From Burkholderia arboris (GTDB lineage Bacteria > Pseudomonadota > Gammaproteobacteria > Burkholderiales > Burkholderiaceae): a DNA stretch of 64,000 nucleotides. Every line of letters starts with the position of its first letter. The first letter of the stretch is position 1. The stretch spans positions 62,001 to 126,000 of the forward strand of contig NZ_CABVPX010000012.1 in assembly GCF_902499125.1 (NCBI RefSeq), given 5' to 3'. Under the pieces are notes generated by a model. It searched no databases and had not been told where the DNA came from. It saw nothing but the letters and a program-made list of their open reading frames with translations. The position numbers and the translations under genes are program-made. Positions 54,465-64,000 of the stretch are shown piece by piece.

Positions 54465-57400
54465 TCACCGTTGACTGAACCACCGGTCGAAGCGCCGCGT
54501 GTAGTTCAGGTCGACGCCCTGGAACGTGCCGCCGTACGCGGACACCGACCAGAAGCGCGTCAGGTTGATCGTCGCCTTGAACGCGTTGGCCGCCGATTGC
54601 AGCCCCTGCTCGAAGCCGAGCACGAACCGCTCGTTGATCGCCTTCGACACCAGCACGACCTGCGGATCGGTCAGGCCGACTTCGCTGCGGCCGACCGACA
54701 CCTCGTCGAGACCGAAGGTCTGCGCGACGCGCTTGCCGGTCACGCTGCCGAGCAGCCCGAGCGCCGCGGTCATCGCACCCTGCTGGCCGACGTTGTTGCC
54801 CTGGTCGGTGCCGTGCCCGAACAGCAGCCACGACAGCTTTTCGTTGTCCGTGACGTTCGGCTCCGACACGAGCTTGACCGTCAGCGACTGGATCGTGCCC
54901 GTCACCTGCACGCCGGCCTCGACCTCCTGGTTGCGCCGCATCGCGAGGATGTTGACGCCCGGGTTCGACACGGGGCCGTTGAACGTGAAGAAGCCGTTCT
55001 CGATCGCGAGCTTGCGGCCGAACGACGTATACGTCGACCCTTCGGTCACGCGCACGTTGCCGACCGCGCGCAGCGGCACGCCCGGCGCGCTCATCACGGT
55101 GATCGTGCCGCGCAGCCCGAGATCCGCGCCGTGGCCCTTGAAGCGGAAGTTGTTGCCGAGGCCGATGTCGATGTTCGCGCGCGGCGCGAGCGACGGCGCC
55201 GGCTTGTCCTCGACCGGCTTCGGCTTCGCGACCGCGGTGCCCGTCGGCGTCTCGCCGCGCACCGTGCCGTCCGGCTGCACGATCACGACGTCGTCGGACA
55301 GGTGCGGCGCCGATTGCTCGGGCAGGTCGAACAGCGCGCGATCGACGACGAACTTGCCGTCGATCGACAACGCACCGCGCGGCCCGTCGTTCGCGACAGT
55401 CGCCTTGCCCGACAGCGACAGCTTGCGGTCCGGCGCCGCGAACAGCTCGAGCTTGTCCGCGACGATGCTCGCGGTCAGGTCGGGCGCCTCGCCGTCGAGG
55501 CGCACGCGGCCGAGCGCGCGCAGCGTGCCGTCGCCGCCGTGGAACTCGACTTGCTGGAATTCGACGAGGTTGTCCGACAGCTTCACGCGCACGATGCCGT
55601 CCTTCAACTGCACGCCCTGGTCGATGAGCGTCGCGGACAGATCGTCGCCCGTCAGCATCCCCGACAGGTTCGGCTTCACCGGCGTGCCGGCGACCGTCAG
55701 CTTCAGCGCCGCGCGTCCGCCGAGCAGGTAGCTCGGCCCGAACAGGTTGCCGGTCGTCTTCAGCGCGGGGATATCGGCGTCGATGCGGCCCGACAGCGGG
55801 CCGTCGTTGACGACGCCGAACACGCCGTCGCGCAGCGCGAACGGCACCGTGACGTTGGCGTCGAGCGTGCCGATCCGGCTCGCCTTCGCGAGCGCCGTCA
55901 CGTTGAGCCGGTTGCCGGGCGTGAAGTTCGCGCGCGCCGACAGGTCGGTCAGCCCGAGCGACGCGATGCCGCGCCCGCTTTCGATCGTGACGTCGCCGCC
56001 GCGGCGCTTCACCTGCACGTAACCCGTCGCGTTCGCGCCGAGCGAGAAATCCCAGTCGGCATCGAGCACGACGTCGGTCCGCACCGGCGGCCGCTGGCCG
56101 GTCAGCTCCTGACGAACCTCGAGGAAACGTGCGACCGACGCGCCGCTCACCGAACCGGCCGAGCGCATCTGGCCGTGATCGAACACGAACGACTTCAGGT
56201 CGATCGCCGCGCCTTCGAGCGTGAGCCGCGTCGCGCCGAGCGTGACGCGACCGGCGCCGGCCGATACCGTCAGCGGCGCCTGCAGTGCAAGCGCCGGTGT
56301 GCCGCGGTTCGCGAGGCGCGTGACGGTACCGTCCCAGCGCATCCCGTCGCGATTCTCGACCACGCCGCCGTTCGCCGCGAGCGTCAGGTCGATCACGCGG
56401 CCGCCGGCCATCCCGAGCGCCGATGCATCGAGCGTGTGCTTCGCGCGCGTGCCGTCGAGGTTCGCGCGCAGCGATTTCAGCTTCAGCGAACCGAGTGCGA
56501 TATCGGACGCGTCGGCCGTGAACACGAGCGCGCCGTGCGCGCCGTCGCGGATGTCCGCGCGGCCCTGTGCCGTACCGATCCGGTTCGAGCCGACGACGAC
56601 GTGCTCGGCCTTGTAGGTAGCCGTCACGTTCGGATGCGCGAAGCTGCCGGTCAGGTCGCCCTGCGCCTGCACGAGCCCTTCGACGCCGAAACCGAGCCGG
56701 TCGAGCTGCGGCGCGTCGACGACGAAGCGCAATCGGTCGCCGGGCGCGCCGAAGCTGCCGCGCAGGTCGACGTGGTTGCCGGCGATCGACAGGGTCGCAT
56801 TGCTCGGCAGGATCCGCGAGCCGGCGAGTTGCACGACGCCGGCACCGGTCAGCGGCACGCCGTCGTACAGGCTGTCGCCGAGCTTGAACGTCGCCTTGGT
56901 CGACACCTGCGGCGCGAACGCGCCCGATGCCGTCAACGTGCCCGACACGCGCGTCTCGCCGCGCGTGGCCGATGCCTTGGCCGCCTTGGCGGGTGCCTTG
57001 CCGCCGCCGGCCTTCGGCGCACTCAGCGCGGCGAGCAGCAGCGGATCGAACGTCGTCAGCGTGGCCTTCGCGTCGTAGCTCGAATGCGCGTCGTGACGGA
57101 ACACGCCCGTCAGGTCGATGCGGCCCTTGCCTGCCGTCACGCGCGCGTCGGTCAGCACGGTCTGTTGCGGCGTCAGCGCGACTTTCGCGCGCGCGCCCAG
57201 CGCAAGCTTCGGGTCGTTCAGGTTGAAGTCGACGGTCGTCACGTCGCCCGCGAGCGTCACACCGAGCGGGCCGCCGAGGCGCATCGGCCGGAGTTCGGCA
57301 ACGAACGCGTTCAGGTCGAGGTTCGCGACCTTCAGGTCGAAGCGGCCCTTGCCGCCCTTCAACGTGCCGTTGCCCGTCACGCTGCCGTCGCGGATCAGTT

Positions 57401-58508
57401 TCAACGCGAGATCGTCGATCCGCTGCGCGTGCGCGTCGAGAAGCACGCTCGCATGCGCGTCGATCACCGGCAGCAGATGGTCGCCGAGCGTGCCGGGCTT
57501 GGCGTTGACGATCGACACAGGGCCCGTCACCGCGAAACCCTTCGCCGGCGCGGAGCCGGCCGGCGCGGTCACCGGCGCGAGTTCCGCCCGCACCGCGAGA
57601 TCGGCCATCGGTGCGCCGGGTGAAAGCGCCTGCGGGTTCACGTGGTCGAACGCGAGCGACGCGCGCGTGAGCGGCACCGCGCCGAACGGCGCGGCCTCGA
57701 CGTGTGCGCGTCCGTTCAGCTTCATCCCGCTCGCATTGACGTCGGCGACGAGCGCCTCGAGCGAGCCCGACACGCGCGCCCGCGCGTCGACCGGCTCGTC
57801 GGACAGCTTGCCCGCGTAGGTGGCTTCGCCCGTCAGCGCGAACGGCTTTACCCCGTCGAGCTTCGCGCGCGCGGTCAGCGCGCCGTACGGCGTATCGACG
57901 CCGTCGAGCACGAGTTCATGGTGACGGCCGTCGCTGCGGCCGTTCAGCGCGATATGGTCGAGCTGCGTCGTCGACCCGCCATCGTGGATTGCCAGGTGAT
58001 CGACGCGCAGGTCGTCGATGCGCAACTGCAGCGGCAGGCTCAGGTCCTGCGGCGTCGTACTCGGCGTCGATGGACCCGGCGGGATGCGCACGTCGATCGT
58101 GCCGGCGCGAAGATAGGCAATGGACAGCCGCCACGGCGCGCGGGTCAGCGCCCAGCGGCCGTCGAGCCGGTCGATGCGGATTTCGGTGCCGGTGCCGTCG
58201 GGGCTCGTCCACGCGAACCCGCGCAACCGCACGCCGGTCGCGAGCGAGCCGCCTTCGAGCGTACCCGCGAGCCGCGCGCCGAGCACGTGCCCGGCCACTT
58301 GCCACGCGAGCCGCGTGCCGCGCTCGGTCATCACCGCGCCCGCCACGAGCCCCGCTGCCAGCACGACGAGCAGCACGACCGTCGCGAGCGTCCACGCGAC
58401 GACGCGCACCGCGCGGCCGCGGCGCGGCGCGCGCGGCGGCGTATCGGGCGCGCCGTCGGGCGAGTCCGGATCGTGAGGCGGCGGCGTGTCGTTCGGGTCC
58501 TTCGTCAT
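54465..58508 (-). CDS. tamB: TamB, inner-membrane subunit of the translocation and assembly module
   Basis: The protein has 1347 residues. A cytosolic Pro/Asp-rich head is followed by one membrane helix (about 36-58; VVAWTLATVVLLVVLAAGLVAG is the core). A very long periplasmic beta-taco or AsmA-like repeat region comes next, and the DUF490/TamB domain closes the chain (about 1000-1347), with KLSWLLFGHG and a final aromatic-rich strand. TamB bridges the envelope and, with TamA, supports outer-membrane protein insertion and lipid traffic. It is 28 bases after tamA in one operon. Confidence 0.93.
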   Translation of the reverse strand: MTKDPNDTPPPHDPDSPDGAPDTPPRAPRRGRAVRVVAWTLATVVLLVVLAAGLVAGAVMTERGTRLAWQVAGHVLGARLAGTLEGGSLATGVRLRGFAWTSPDGTGTEIRIDRLDGRWALTRAPWRLSIAYLRAGTIDVRIPPGPSTPSTTPQDLSLPLQLRIDDLRVDHLAIHDGGSTTQLDHIALNGRSDGRHHELVLDGVDTPYGALTARAKLDGVKPFALTGEATYAGKLSDEPVDARARVSGSLEALVADVNASGMKLNGRAHVEAAPFGAVPLTRASLAFDHVNPQALSPGAPMADLAVRAELAPVTAPAGSAPAKGFAVTGPVSIVNAKPGTLGDHLLPVIDAHASVLLDAHAQRIDDLALKLIRDGSVTGNGTLKGGKGRFDLKVANLDLNAFVAELRPMRLGGPLGVTLAGDVTTVDFNLNDPKLALGARAKVALTPQQTVLTDARVTAGKGRIDLTGVFRHDAHSSYDAKATLTTFDPLLLAALSAPKAGGGKAPAKAAKASATRGETRVSGTLTASGAFAPQVSTKATFKLGDSLYDGVPLTGAGVVQLAGSRILPSNATLSIAGNHVDLRGSFGAPGDRLRFVVDAPQLDRLGFGVEGLVQAQGDLTGSFAHPNVTATYKAEHVVVGSNRIGTAQGRADIRDGAHGALVFTADASDIALGSLKLKSLRANLDGTRAKHTLDASALGMAGGRVIDLTLAANGGVVENRDGMRWDGTVTRLANRGTPALALQAPLTVSAGAGRVTLGATRLTLEGAAIDLKSFVFDHGQMRSAGSVSGASVARFLEVRQELTGQRPPVRTDVVLDADWDFSLGANATGYVQVKRRGGDVTIESGRGIASLGLTDLSARANFTPGNRLNVTALAKASRIGTLDANVTVPFALRDGVFGVVNDGPLSGRIDADIPALKTTGNLFGPSYLLGGRAALKLTVAGTPVKPNLSGMLTGDDLSATLIDQGVQLKDGIVRVKLSDNLVEFQQVEFHGGDGTLRALGRVRLDGEAPDLTASIVADKLELFAAPDRKLSLSGKATVANDGPRGALSIDGKFVVDRALFDLPEQSAPHLSDDVVIVQPDGTVRGETPTGTAVAKPKPVEDKPAPSLAPRANIDIGLGNNFRFKGHGADLGLRGTITVMSAPGVPLRAVGNVRVTEGSTYTSFGRKLAIENGFFTFNGPVSNPGVNILAMRRNQEVEAGVQVTGTIQSLTVKLVSEPNVTDNEKLSWLLFGHGTDQGNNVGQQGAMTAALGLLGSVTGKRVAQTFGLDEVSVGRSEVGLTDPQVVLVSKAINERFVLGFEQGLQSAANAFKATINLTRFWSVSAYGGTFQGVDLNYTRRFDRWFSQR

Positions 58509-58536
58509 GCGGTTCGTCGTCGAGGAAGCGGTACGG

Positions 58537-60351
58537 TCAGAATGCGATGCCGAGCGTCAGGTACGGGCGCACGCTATGGTTGCGCAACCCGTATGCGACG
58601 TCGACGTTGATCGGGCCGACGGGGCTGCGCCAGCGCGCGCCGACGCCGACGCCCGGGTAAAACACGCGCTCGCCCCACGCATCGGTCGCGGTGCCGATAT
58701 CGAAGAACGTCGCGGCGCCCCAGTCACGGTTGAACCAGTGCTGGTACTCGGCCGTGCCCGTCATCAGGTACTTGGTCGGCAGCACCGAGCCGTCGACGCT
58801 GTTGCCGATGCTCTGGTAGCCGTAGCCGCGCACCGAATTCGAGCCGCCCGCGCGGAACAGCAGCGACGCGGGCACGCCGGTCGAGCTGCCGCCCGTGAAC
58901 ACGCCGCCGAGCTCCGCGCGGAACACGAACAGGTCGCGCTTGCCGACCGGCAGGTACTGCTGGCCGCGCGCGTAGCCGCGAACGAAGGTCTGGTCGGTCA
59001 GCACGCCCTTGACCGCGAAGCCGGCCTCCGCGTGAATCAGGTTGCCCGAGCGCGGGAACAGCGGATCGTCGACGTTGCGGCGCGTCCATGCCCATTGCGG
59101 CACGAGTGCGCGGCTCGTGGTCGGCCCGGCGCCGTTCTGGTCGAGCCGGTCCTGGTAGTACATCAGCGAATACGAATAGTCGATGAACTGGCCGGTGCGC
59201 GTGCGCTGCGCGCCGATCCGCGCGCTGTAGATGCGCGTATCCGACACGTTGGTGTTCGTGTACGACGCGAGCACGCTGTTGGTCCAGCCCTTCTCGCCCG
59301 GCGGCATCGACAGCTGGACCTGCCCGTACTGCTGGATCTGGTCGAGCCGGCCCGACACGGTCAGCGGCCACGCGGCGCCGAACGTGTCGAGATACGTATA
59401 GGAGCCCTGCACGTGCGGCCCGGTGTCGGTGGCAAAGCCCACGCCGCCACGGATGTTGTTGTACGGGAACTCGCTGACCTTCACGTGCACGGGCGTGCGC
59501 TCGGGCTTCGCCGGATCGTCGCCGACGTCGATCGCGACGCTCGCGTAGTACGGCGTGTTCTGCAACTGCCGCTGCAATTCGGCGATCCGCTGCACGTCGT
59601 AGATCTCGCCTTCCGATAGCGGATTGACGTTCGTGACGATCTTCTCCGGATAGCGACGCACTCCATCGACATCGACCTTGCCGATCGTAAACGTCGGGCC
59701 GCTGTCGAACGTCACCGCGAGCGTGGCGCGCTGCGTGCGCGGATCGATGCGCGCCTCGGACGACACGATCTTCGCGCCGATGTAGCGGCGCGCCTGCAGT
59801 TGCCTGAGCGCCGCGCCCTTCGCGCCGTCCCAGTCGGCCTGCGTGAACGGGTCGCCCGGCTTCAGCGAGAACGCGAAACGGGTCGCGGCCTCCTGCTTCG
59901 GATCCTCGGTGTCGACGGGCCCCTTGAACGTCAGGTCGACCGTCGACACGACGGTCTGCTTGCCGGGATCGACCGCGATGCGCACGTCGCGCTTGCCGTC
60001 GCGCGTACGCACGTCGGTGCGCACGACCGGCGAGAAGTAGCCGGCCGTCGCGGTCAGGTCGCGCACCTGCTGCGGCGTGGCGGTCACGAGGAAGTCGAAC
60101 TGGTCGTCGCTGATGTCGTCGCGCTTCGCGAAGCGCGCGATATCGAGATGCGTCTTGAGGAGCTTGCGGATCGAGCGCGGCGCGTCGATGTCGACGTCGT
60201 ACTTCGCATGGGCCGGCAGCGCGAAGAACGCGACGAGGCAACCCGCCAGGGTCGTCCGCGCGACACGGGCCGCGGCGCCGGCGCGATCGCGTACTGCGCG
60301 CGGGCCCGCGTCGTGCGCCGTGTGTGCTTGCTGGTTCGACTGCCCCGCCAA
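58537..60351 (-). CDS. tamA: TamA, BamA-family outer-membrane assembly protein
   Basis: This 604-residue protein starts with TTG, supported by GAGG at 8 bases. A late signal peptide (TLAGCLVAFFALPAHA, ending near 49) follows an unusually long polar N-region. Three POTRA-like modules occupy about 50-270 (FSLKPGDPFTQADWDGAK; FTIGKVDVDGVRRYPE). The 16-stranded barrel follows, with the BamA/TamA lid-lock motif region RAGGSNSVRGY and a terminal Phe. It is the outer-membrane half of the TAM complex. Confidence 0.93.
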   Translation of the reverse strand: MAGQSNQQAHTAHDAGPRAVRDRAGAAARVARTTLAGCLVAFFALPAHAKYDVDIDAPRSIRKLLKTHLDIARFAKRDDISDDQFDFLVTATPQQVRDLTATAGYFSPVVRTDVRTRDGKRDVRIAVDPGKQTVVSTVDLTFKGPVDTEDPKQEAATRFAFSLKPGDPFTQADWDGAKGAALRQLQARRYIGAKIVSSEARIDPRTQRATLAVTFDSGPTFTIGKVDVDGVRRYPEKIVTNVNPLSEGEIYDVQRIAELQRQLQNTPYYASVAIDVGDDPAKPERTPVHVKVSEFPYNNIRGGVGFATDTGPHVQGSYTYLDTFGAAWPLTVSGRLDQIQQYGQVQLSMPPGEKGWTNSVLASYTNTNVSDTRIYSARIGAQRTRTGQFIDYSYSLMYYQDRLDQNGAGPTTSRALVPQWAWTRRNVDDPLFPRSGNLIHAEAGFAVKGVLTDQTFVRGYARGQQYLPVGKRDLFVFRAELGGVFTGGSSTGVPASLLFRAGGSNSVRGYGYQSIGNSVDGSVLPTKYLMTGTAEYQHWFNRDWGAATFFDIGTATDAWGERVFYPGVGVGARWRSPVGPINVDVAYGLRNHSVRPYLTLGIAF

Positions 60352-60598
60352 ATATGACCTCGCCGTCCTGGATTGTTACGGTTTCGTGGAAAACCCTGTA
60401 TTTGACCACAGGGCGCGGACGCCAAAGCCAAACGAATGTGAAAGAGTGCTAGGTCCGGCACGACCGCCGCACGATGCCTGTCGGCACCGGCCCGCGGTTT
60501 CGACGCGCGATTGGCGCCGGCTGTTCCCCGCGATGCGGTAAAATCCCGCCATCGCGAATCCGGCGCATCGTGCGCCGCCCGAAACGGAAGATCCAGCC
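60352..60598. promoter_or_regulatory. divergent region between tamA and the DUF3460 gene
   Basis: There is no gene here. A dyad CCCTGT-N8-ACAGGG lies at 60394-60413 within a short AT-richer stretch upstream of tamA and may be an operator. Promoter hexamers are not clear. Confidence 0.35.
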
Positions 60599-60787
60599 AT
60601 GCCGTACCAGTCCGACGTCACGCAGTTCCTGAACCAGCTCAAGCAGCAGAAGCCGACGCTCGAAGATGAGCAGCGCAAGGGCCGTTCCCTGCTGTGGGAC
60701 AAGCAGCCGATCGACCTCGAAGAGCGCGCCGAGCAGCAGGAATCGCGCGTGAAGCAAACGTCGTACGTCTACTACCAGAACTTCTGA
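60599..60787 (+). CDS. DUF3460 small protein
   Basis: This 62-residue polar protein (PYQSDVTQFLNQLKQQKP, KGRSLLWDKQPIDLEE, VKQTSYVYYQNF) matches the DUF3460 family. The family is restricted mainly to Betaproteobacteria and usually lies just before scpA, as here (4-base gap). It is predicted helical and highly charged, with no known function. The constant linkage suggests a link to chromosome segregation or simple co-expression. Confidence 0.88.
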   Translation: MPYQSDVTQFLNQLKQQKPTLEDEQRKGRSLLWDKQPIDLEERAEQQESRVKQTSYVYYQNF

Positions 60788-60791
60788 CGAC

Positions 60792-61664
60792 GTGAGCGCC
60801 GCCGACGAGGCCAGCGCCGCCCGGCAGGACGACGCGATCGCCGCGCCCGCGGGCGCCGATTCGACGCCCGACACGGTCGACGGTGTCGCGGCGTTCGCTC
60901 GCCTGTACGGCGAGCCGCTCTTCAAGCTGCCGCAGGATCTGTACATTCCGCCCGACGCGCTCGAGATCTTCCTCGAGACGTTCGAAGGCCCGCTCGACCT
61001 GCTGCTGTACCTGATCCGCAAGCAGAACTTCAACGTGCTCGACATCCCGATGGCGCAGGTCACCGCGCAATATCTGGGCTACGTCGACCAGATCCGCACG
61101 TCGAACCTCGAGCTGGCGGCCGAGTACCTGCTGATGGCCGCGATGCTGATCGAGATCAAGTCGCGCATGCTGCTGCCGGTCAAGAAGGCCGACACCGGCG
61201 AGGAAGCGGAAGATCCTCGTGCCGAACTCGTGCGCCGGCTGCTCGAATACGAGCAGATGAAGCTTGCCGCGCAGCGGCTCGACCAGTTGCCGCAGCTCGG
61301 CCGCGATTTCCTGCGCGCCGAGGTGTACATCGAGCAAAGCGTCACGCCGCGCTTTCCCGACGTGAATTCGGACGACCTGCGCGGCGCGTGGGCCGACGTG
61401 CTCAAGCGCGCGAAGCTCGTCCAGCACCACAAGATCTCCCGCGAGGAGCTGTCGGTGCGCGAACACATGAGCCTGATCCTGCGCCGGCTGCAGAACGCAC
61501 GCTTCATGGAGTTCGCCGACCTGTTCGACACGTCGCGCGGCGTGCCGGTCGTCGTCGTGAACTTCATCGCGATGCTCGAGCTCGCGCGCGAATCGCTCCT
61601 CGAGATCACGCAGGCCGAGCCGTTCGCGCCGATCTACGTGCGCCTCGCGTACCTGCCCGCGTAA
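60792..61664 (+). CDS. scpA: segregation and condensation protein A
   Basis: This 290-residue kleisin of the SMC-ScpAB condensin starts with GTG. The N-terminal kleisin region (FEGPLDLLLYLIRKQNFNVLDIPMAQ) binds the SMC neck. LAAEYLLMAAMLIEIKSRMLLP and the C-terminal winged helix (FADLFDTSRGVPVVVVNFIAMLELARE) are typical. The first 45 residues are an acidic leader. No scpB is in view. Confidence 0.93.
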   Translation: MSAADEASAARQDDAIAAPAGADSTPDTVDGVAAFARLYGEPLFKLPQDLYIPPDALEIFLETFEGPLDLLLYLIRKQNFNVLDIPMAQVTAQYLGYVDQIRTSNLELAAEYLLMAAMLIEIKSRMLLPVKKADTGEEAEDPRAELVRRLLEYEQMKLAAQRLDQLPQLGRDFLRAEVYIEQSVTPRFPDVNSDDLRGAWADVLKRAKLVQHHKISREELSVREHMSLILRRLQNARFMEFADLFDTSRGVPVVVVNFIAMLELARESLLEITQAEPFAPIYVRLAYLPA

Positions 61665-62771
<1,107 letters not shown>

Positions 62772-62815
62772 CGGGCGGCCCGCCCGCGCCTCTCACGACG
62801 CATCACGGAGACACC

Positions 62816-63202
62816 ATGCAGCGCCACATGCTCAAATCGAAGATCCACCGCGCGGCGGTCACGCACTGCGAACTGCACTACGAAGGTTCGTGCGCGATCG
62901 ACGAAGACCTGCTCGAAGCCTCGAACATCGTCGAAAACGAACGGATCGACATCTGGAACATCAACAACGGCGAGCGTTTCTCGACGTACGCGATCAAGGG
63001 CGAGCGCGGCAGCGGGATGATCTCGCTGAACGGCTCGGCCGCGCGCCGTGCGCAGCTCGGCGACCTCGTGATCATCGCGGCATTCGCGATGGTCGACGAA
63101 GCCGAACTGCAGGCCGGCTGGAAGCCGAAGCTCGTGTTCATCGACGACGGCAACAAGATCAAGGGCCACCGCGATCACGTGCCGACGCAGAACTGGACGT
63201 AA
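62816..63202 (+). CDS. panD: aspartate 1-decarboxylase proenzyme
   Basis: This 128-residue protein makes beta-alanine from aspartate for PanC. It self-cleaves between Gly24 and Ser25 ([10 protein letters not shown]) to make the pyruvoyl group. Lys9, His11, Thr57-type region ([15 protein letters not shown]) and the Tyr are conserved. ATG follows CACGGAGACACC. Confidence 0.95.
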   Translation: MQRHMLKSKIHRAAVTHCELHYEGSCAIDEDLLEASNIVENERIDIWNINNGERFSTYAIKGERGSGMISLNGSAARRAQLGDLVIIAAFAMVDEAELQAGWKPKLVFIDDGNKIKGHRDHVPTQNWT

Positions 63203-63223
63203 TCCGGCCGCCGTTCATGCGCA

Positions 63224-63262
63224 AAGGGCCGGATCCCGTAATGCACGGGATCCGGCCCTTCT
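63224..63262. terminator. bidirectional hairpin terminator after panD
   Basis: A 16-bp perfect stem (AAGGGCCGGATCCCGT and its complement) has a 5-base loop between convergent panD and the ParA gene. T content beyond the stem is modest. Confidence 0.8.
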
Positions 63263-63296
63263 CATTTCGCCCCGCGCACGCGCGGCGGCTGCACGC

Positions 63297-63965
63297 TCAG
63301 GACGCCTTGGCGACCTTCTCGGCCTTGTCCGCCTTCGGCGCACGGCGTTCGGCCCATTCGACGATCGGCCGCCACTGTTCGAGATCCTTCTCGACGCGGC
63401 TCTTCGCGACGTCCCACAGCGTCAGGCCATGCGCGGCGATCTGCACGTAGTTCTGCGTGTCGCGCACGTAGCCGAGCACCGGCAGGCCGAGCCCTTCGAC
63501 GAAGCGGTGCAGCTGGTCGGACGAACGCGTGCGCGCATCGACCCGCATCCCGACGATCCCGACCTCGACGCTGCCCTTGCGCACGGCCTTCTCGCCGGCC
63601 AGGCGCTCCAGAAACTGCTGGGTCGCGAGAATATCGAACATCGACGGCTGCAGCGGCACGATCACCTTGTCGGCCAGTTGCAGCGCGAGGTTGAGGCGGG
63701 TGCCATGCAGGCCGGCCGGCGTATCGATCACCGCGTATTCGAGGCCGCGCGGCGGCTTCGACGGCGCGTCCGGGTCGAGATCCCATGCCTCGATCGGCGG
63801 CAAGCCAGCCGGCCGCAGGTCGAGCCACGCATGCGCGGATTGCTGCCGGTCCAGGTCGGCCAGCGCGACCCAGGCGCCCTGCGCCGCGAAATAGCCGGCA
63901 AGATTGGTGGACAGCGTGCTCTTCCCCACGCCGCCCTTCGGATTCGCCACCACGATCACCGTCAT
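63297..63965 (-). CDS. orphan ParA-family ATPase
   Basis: This 222-residue protein starts MTVIVVANPKGGVGKST, with the deviant Walker A at the N terminus and no HTH, as in short ParA/MipZ/ParC-like ATPases. Walker A' is ALADLDRQQSA and Walker B VIDTPAG. The C terminus is a Lys/Ala-rich tail (KADKAEKVAKAS). There is no parB next to it, so it is unlikely to be the chromosomal ParA. It may position a protein complex. It is convergent with panD. Confidence 0.87.
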   Translation of the reverse strand: MTVIVVANPKGGVGKSTLSTNLAGYFAAQGAWVALADLDRQQSAHAWLDLRPAGLPPIEAWDLDPDAPSKPPRGLEYAVIDTPAGLHGTRLNLALQLADKVIVPLQPSMFDILATQQFLERLAGEKAVRKGSVEVGIVGMRVDARTRSSDQLHRFVEGLGLPVLGYVRDTQNYVQIAAHGLTLWDVAKSRVEKDLEQWRPIVEWAERRAPKADKAEKVAKAS

Positions 63966-64000
63966 GAATTCCCCCGAAAAAGCCGCGCGGCGCCGGCCGC

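Noticed and set aside
54396..57623. Open frame of about 1075 codons opposite tamB
   Set aside because: Arg-rich composition without domains or start signals; an antisense artefact of tamB codon use.

Overview
The window is a high-GC (about two thirds G+C) bacterial chromosome segment. Its codon use and conserved gene blocks point to the Burkholderia cepacia complex, most likely a primary chromosome: hemC-hemD/hemX fusion-hemY divergent from ppc; tamA-tamB; DUF3460-scpA; panC-panD; metG-mrp; and a fused-permease NitT/TauT transporter. The species-level assignment is inferred from gene content and protein character, not from a marker gene. No rRNA, tRNA, CRISPR array or insertion sequence was seen.

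Layout. 1-5.4 kb (minus strand) is a type VI secretion effector island. An evolved VgrG with a C-terminal lipase domain is followed by an exported ankyrin-repeat protein (probable immunity protein), an EagR-type DUF1795 chaperone with an extra C-terminal region, and a prePAAR/PAAR effector that runs off the left edge. 6-9.1 kb is an ABC importer (ATPase plus double permease) with no binding protein. 9.6-13.5 kb holds a small SinR/Cas2-like protein, an OmpR/EnvZ-type two-component system divergent from a Spy/CpxP-like periplasmic protein, and a YhaK-type pirin. 13.8-17.0 kb is a basic amino acid importer of the HisJQMP type. Next come a GNAT enzyme, a LysR regulator, a general porin, PII (glnB), NAD synthetase and a FemAB-like protein. 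A decayed GH3 beta-glucosidase tail, a GIY-YIG protein with a long basic tail, and pyrophosphatase follow.

25.8-29.6 kb is an aldehyde dehydrogenase/SDR/MFS catabolic operon of unknown substrate. 29.8-31.4 kb is a two-gene unit: an HTH protein translationally coupled to an alpha/beta hydrolase fused to DUF4180. 31.5-38.9 kb carries the haem genes and phosphoenolpyruvate carboxylase. 39.0-43.1 kb has a methyltransferase divergent from an XRE regulator, then argH and a HAD phosphatase. 43.2-48.8 kb (minus) has a duplicated LprI-like protein coupled to a basic amino acid decarboxylase, dcd, a Cu/Zn-SOD-like lipoprotein that has lost most metal ligands, and mrp. 49.1-52.3 kb has an OmpA-like lipoprotein and metG. 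52.4-54.4 kb is a methyltransferase plus haem-oxygenase-like putative metalloenzyme pair with a recognisable sigma70 promoter. The right end holds tamA-tamB, DUF3460-scpA, panC-panD and an orphan ParA.

Most of the window is conserved housekeeping sequence. The parts most worth pursuing are the T6SS island, the HTH/hydrolase-DUF4180 pair, the methyltransferase/HDO-like pair, the SinR/Cas2-like orphan and the degenerate SOD. No single locus here can be proven from sequence alone to be an undescribed system.
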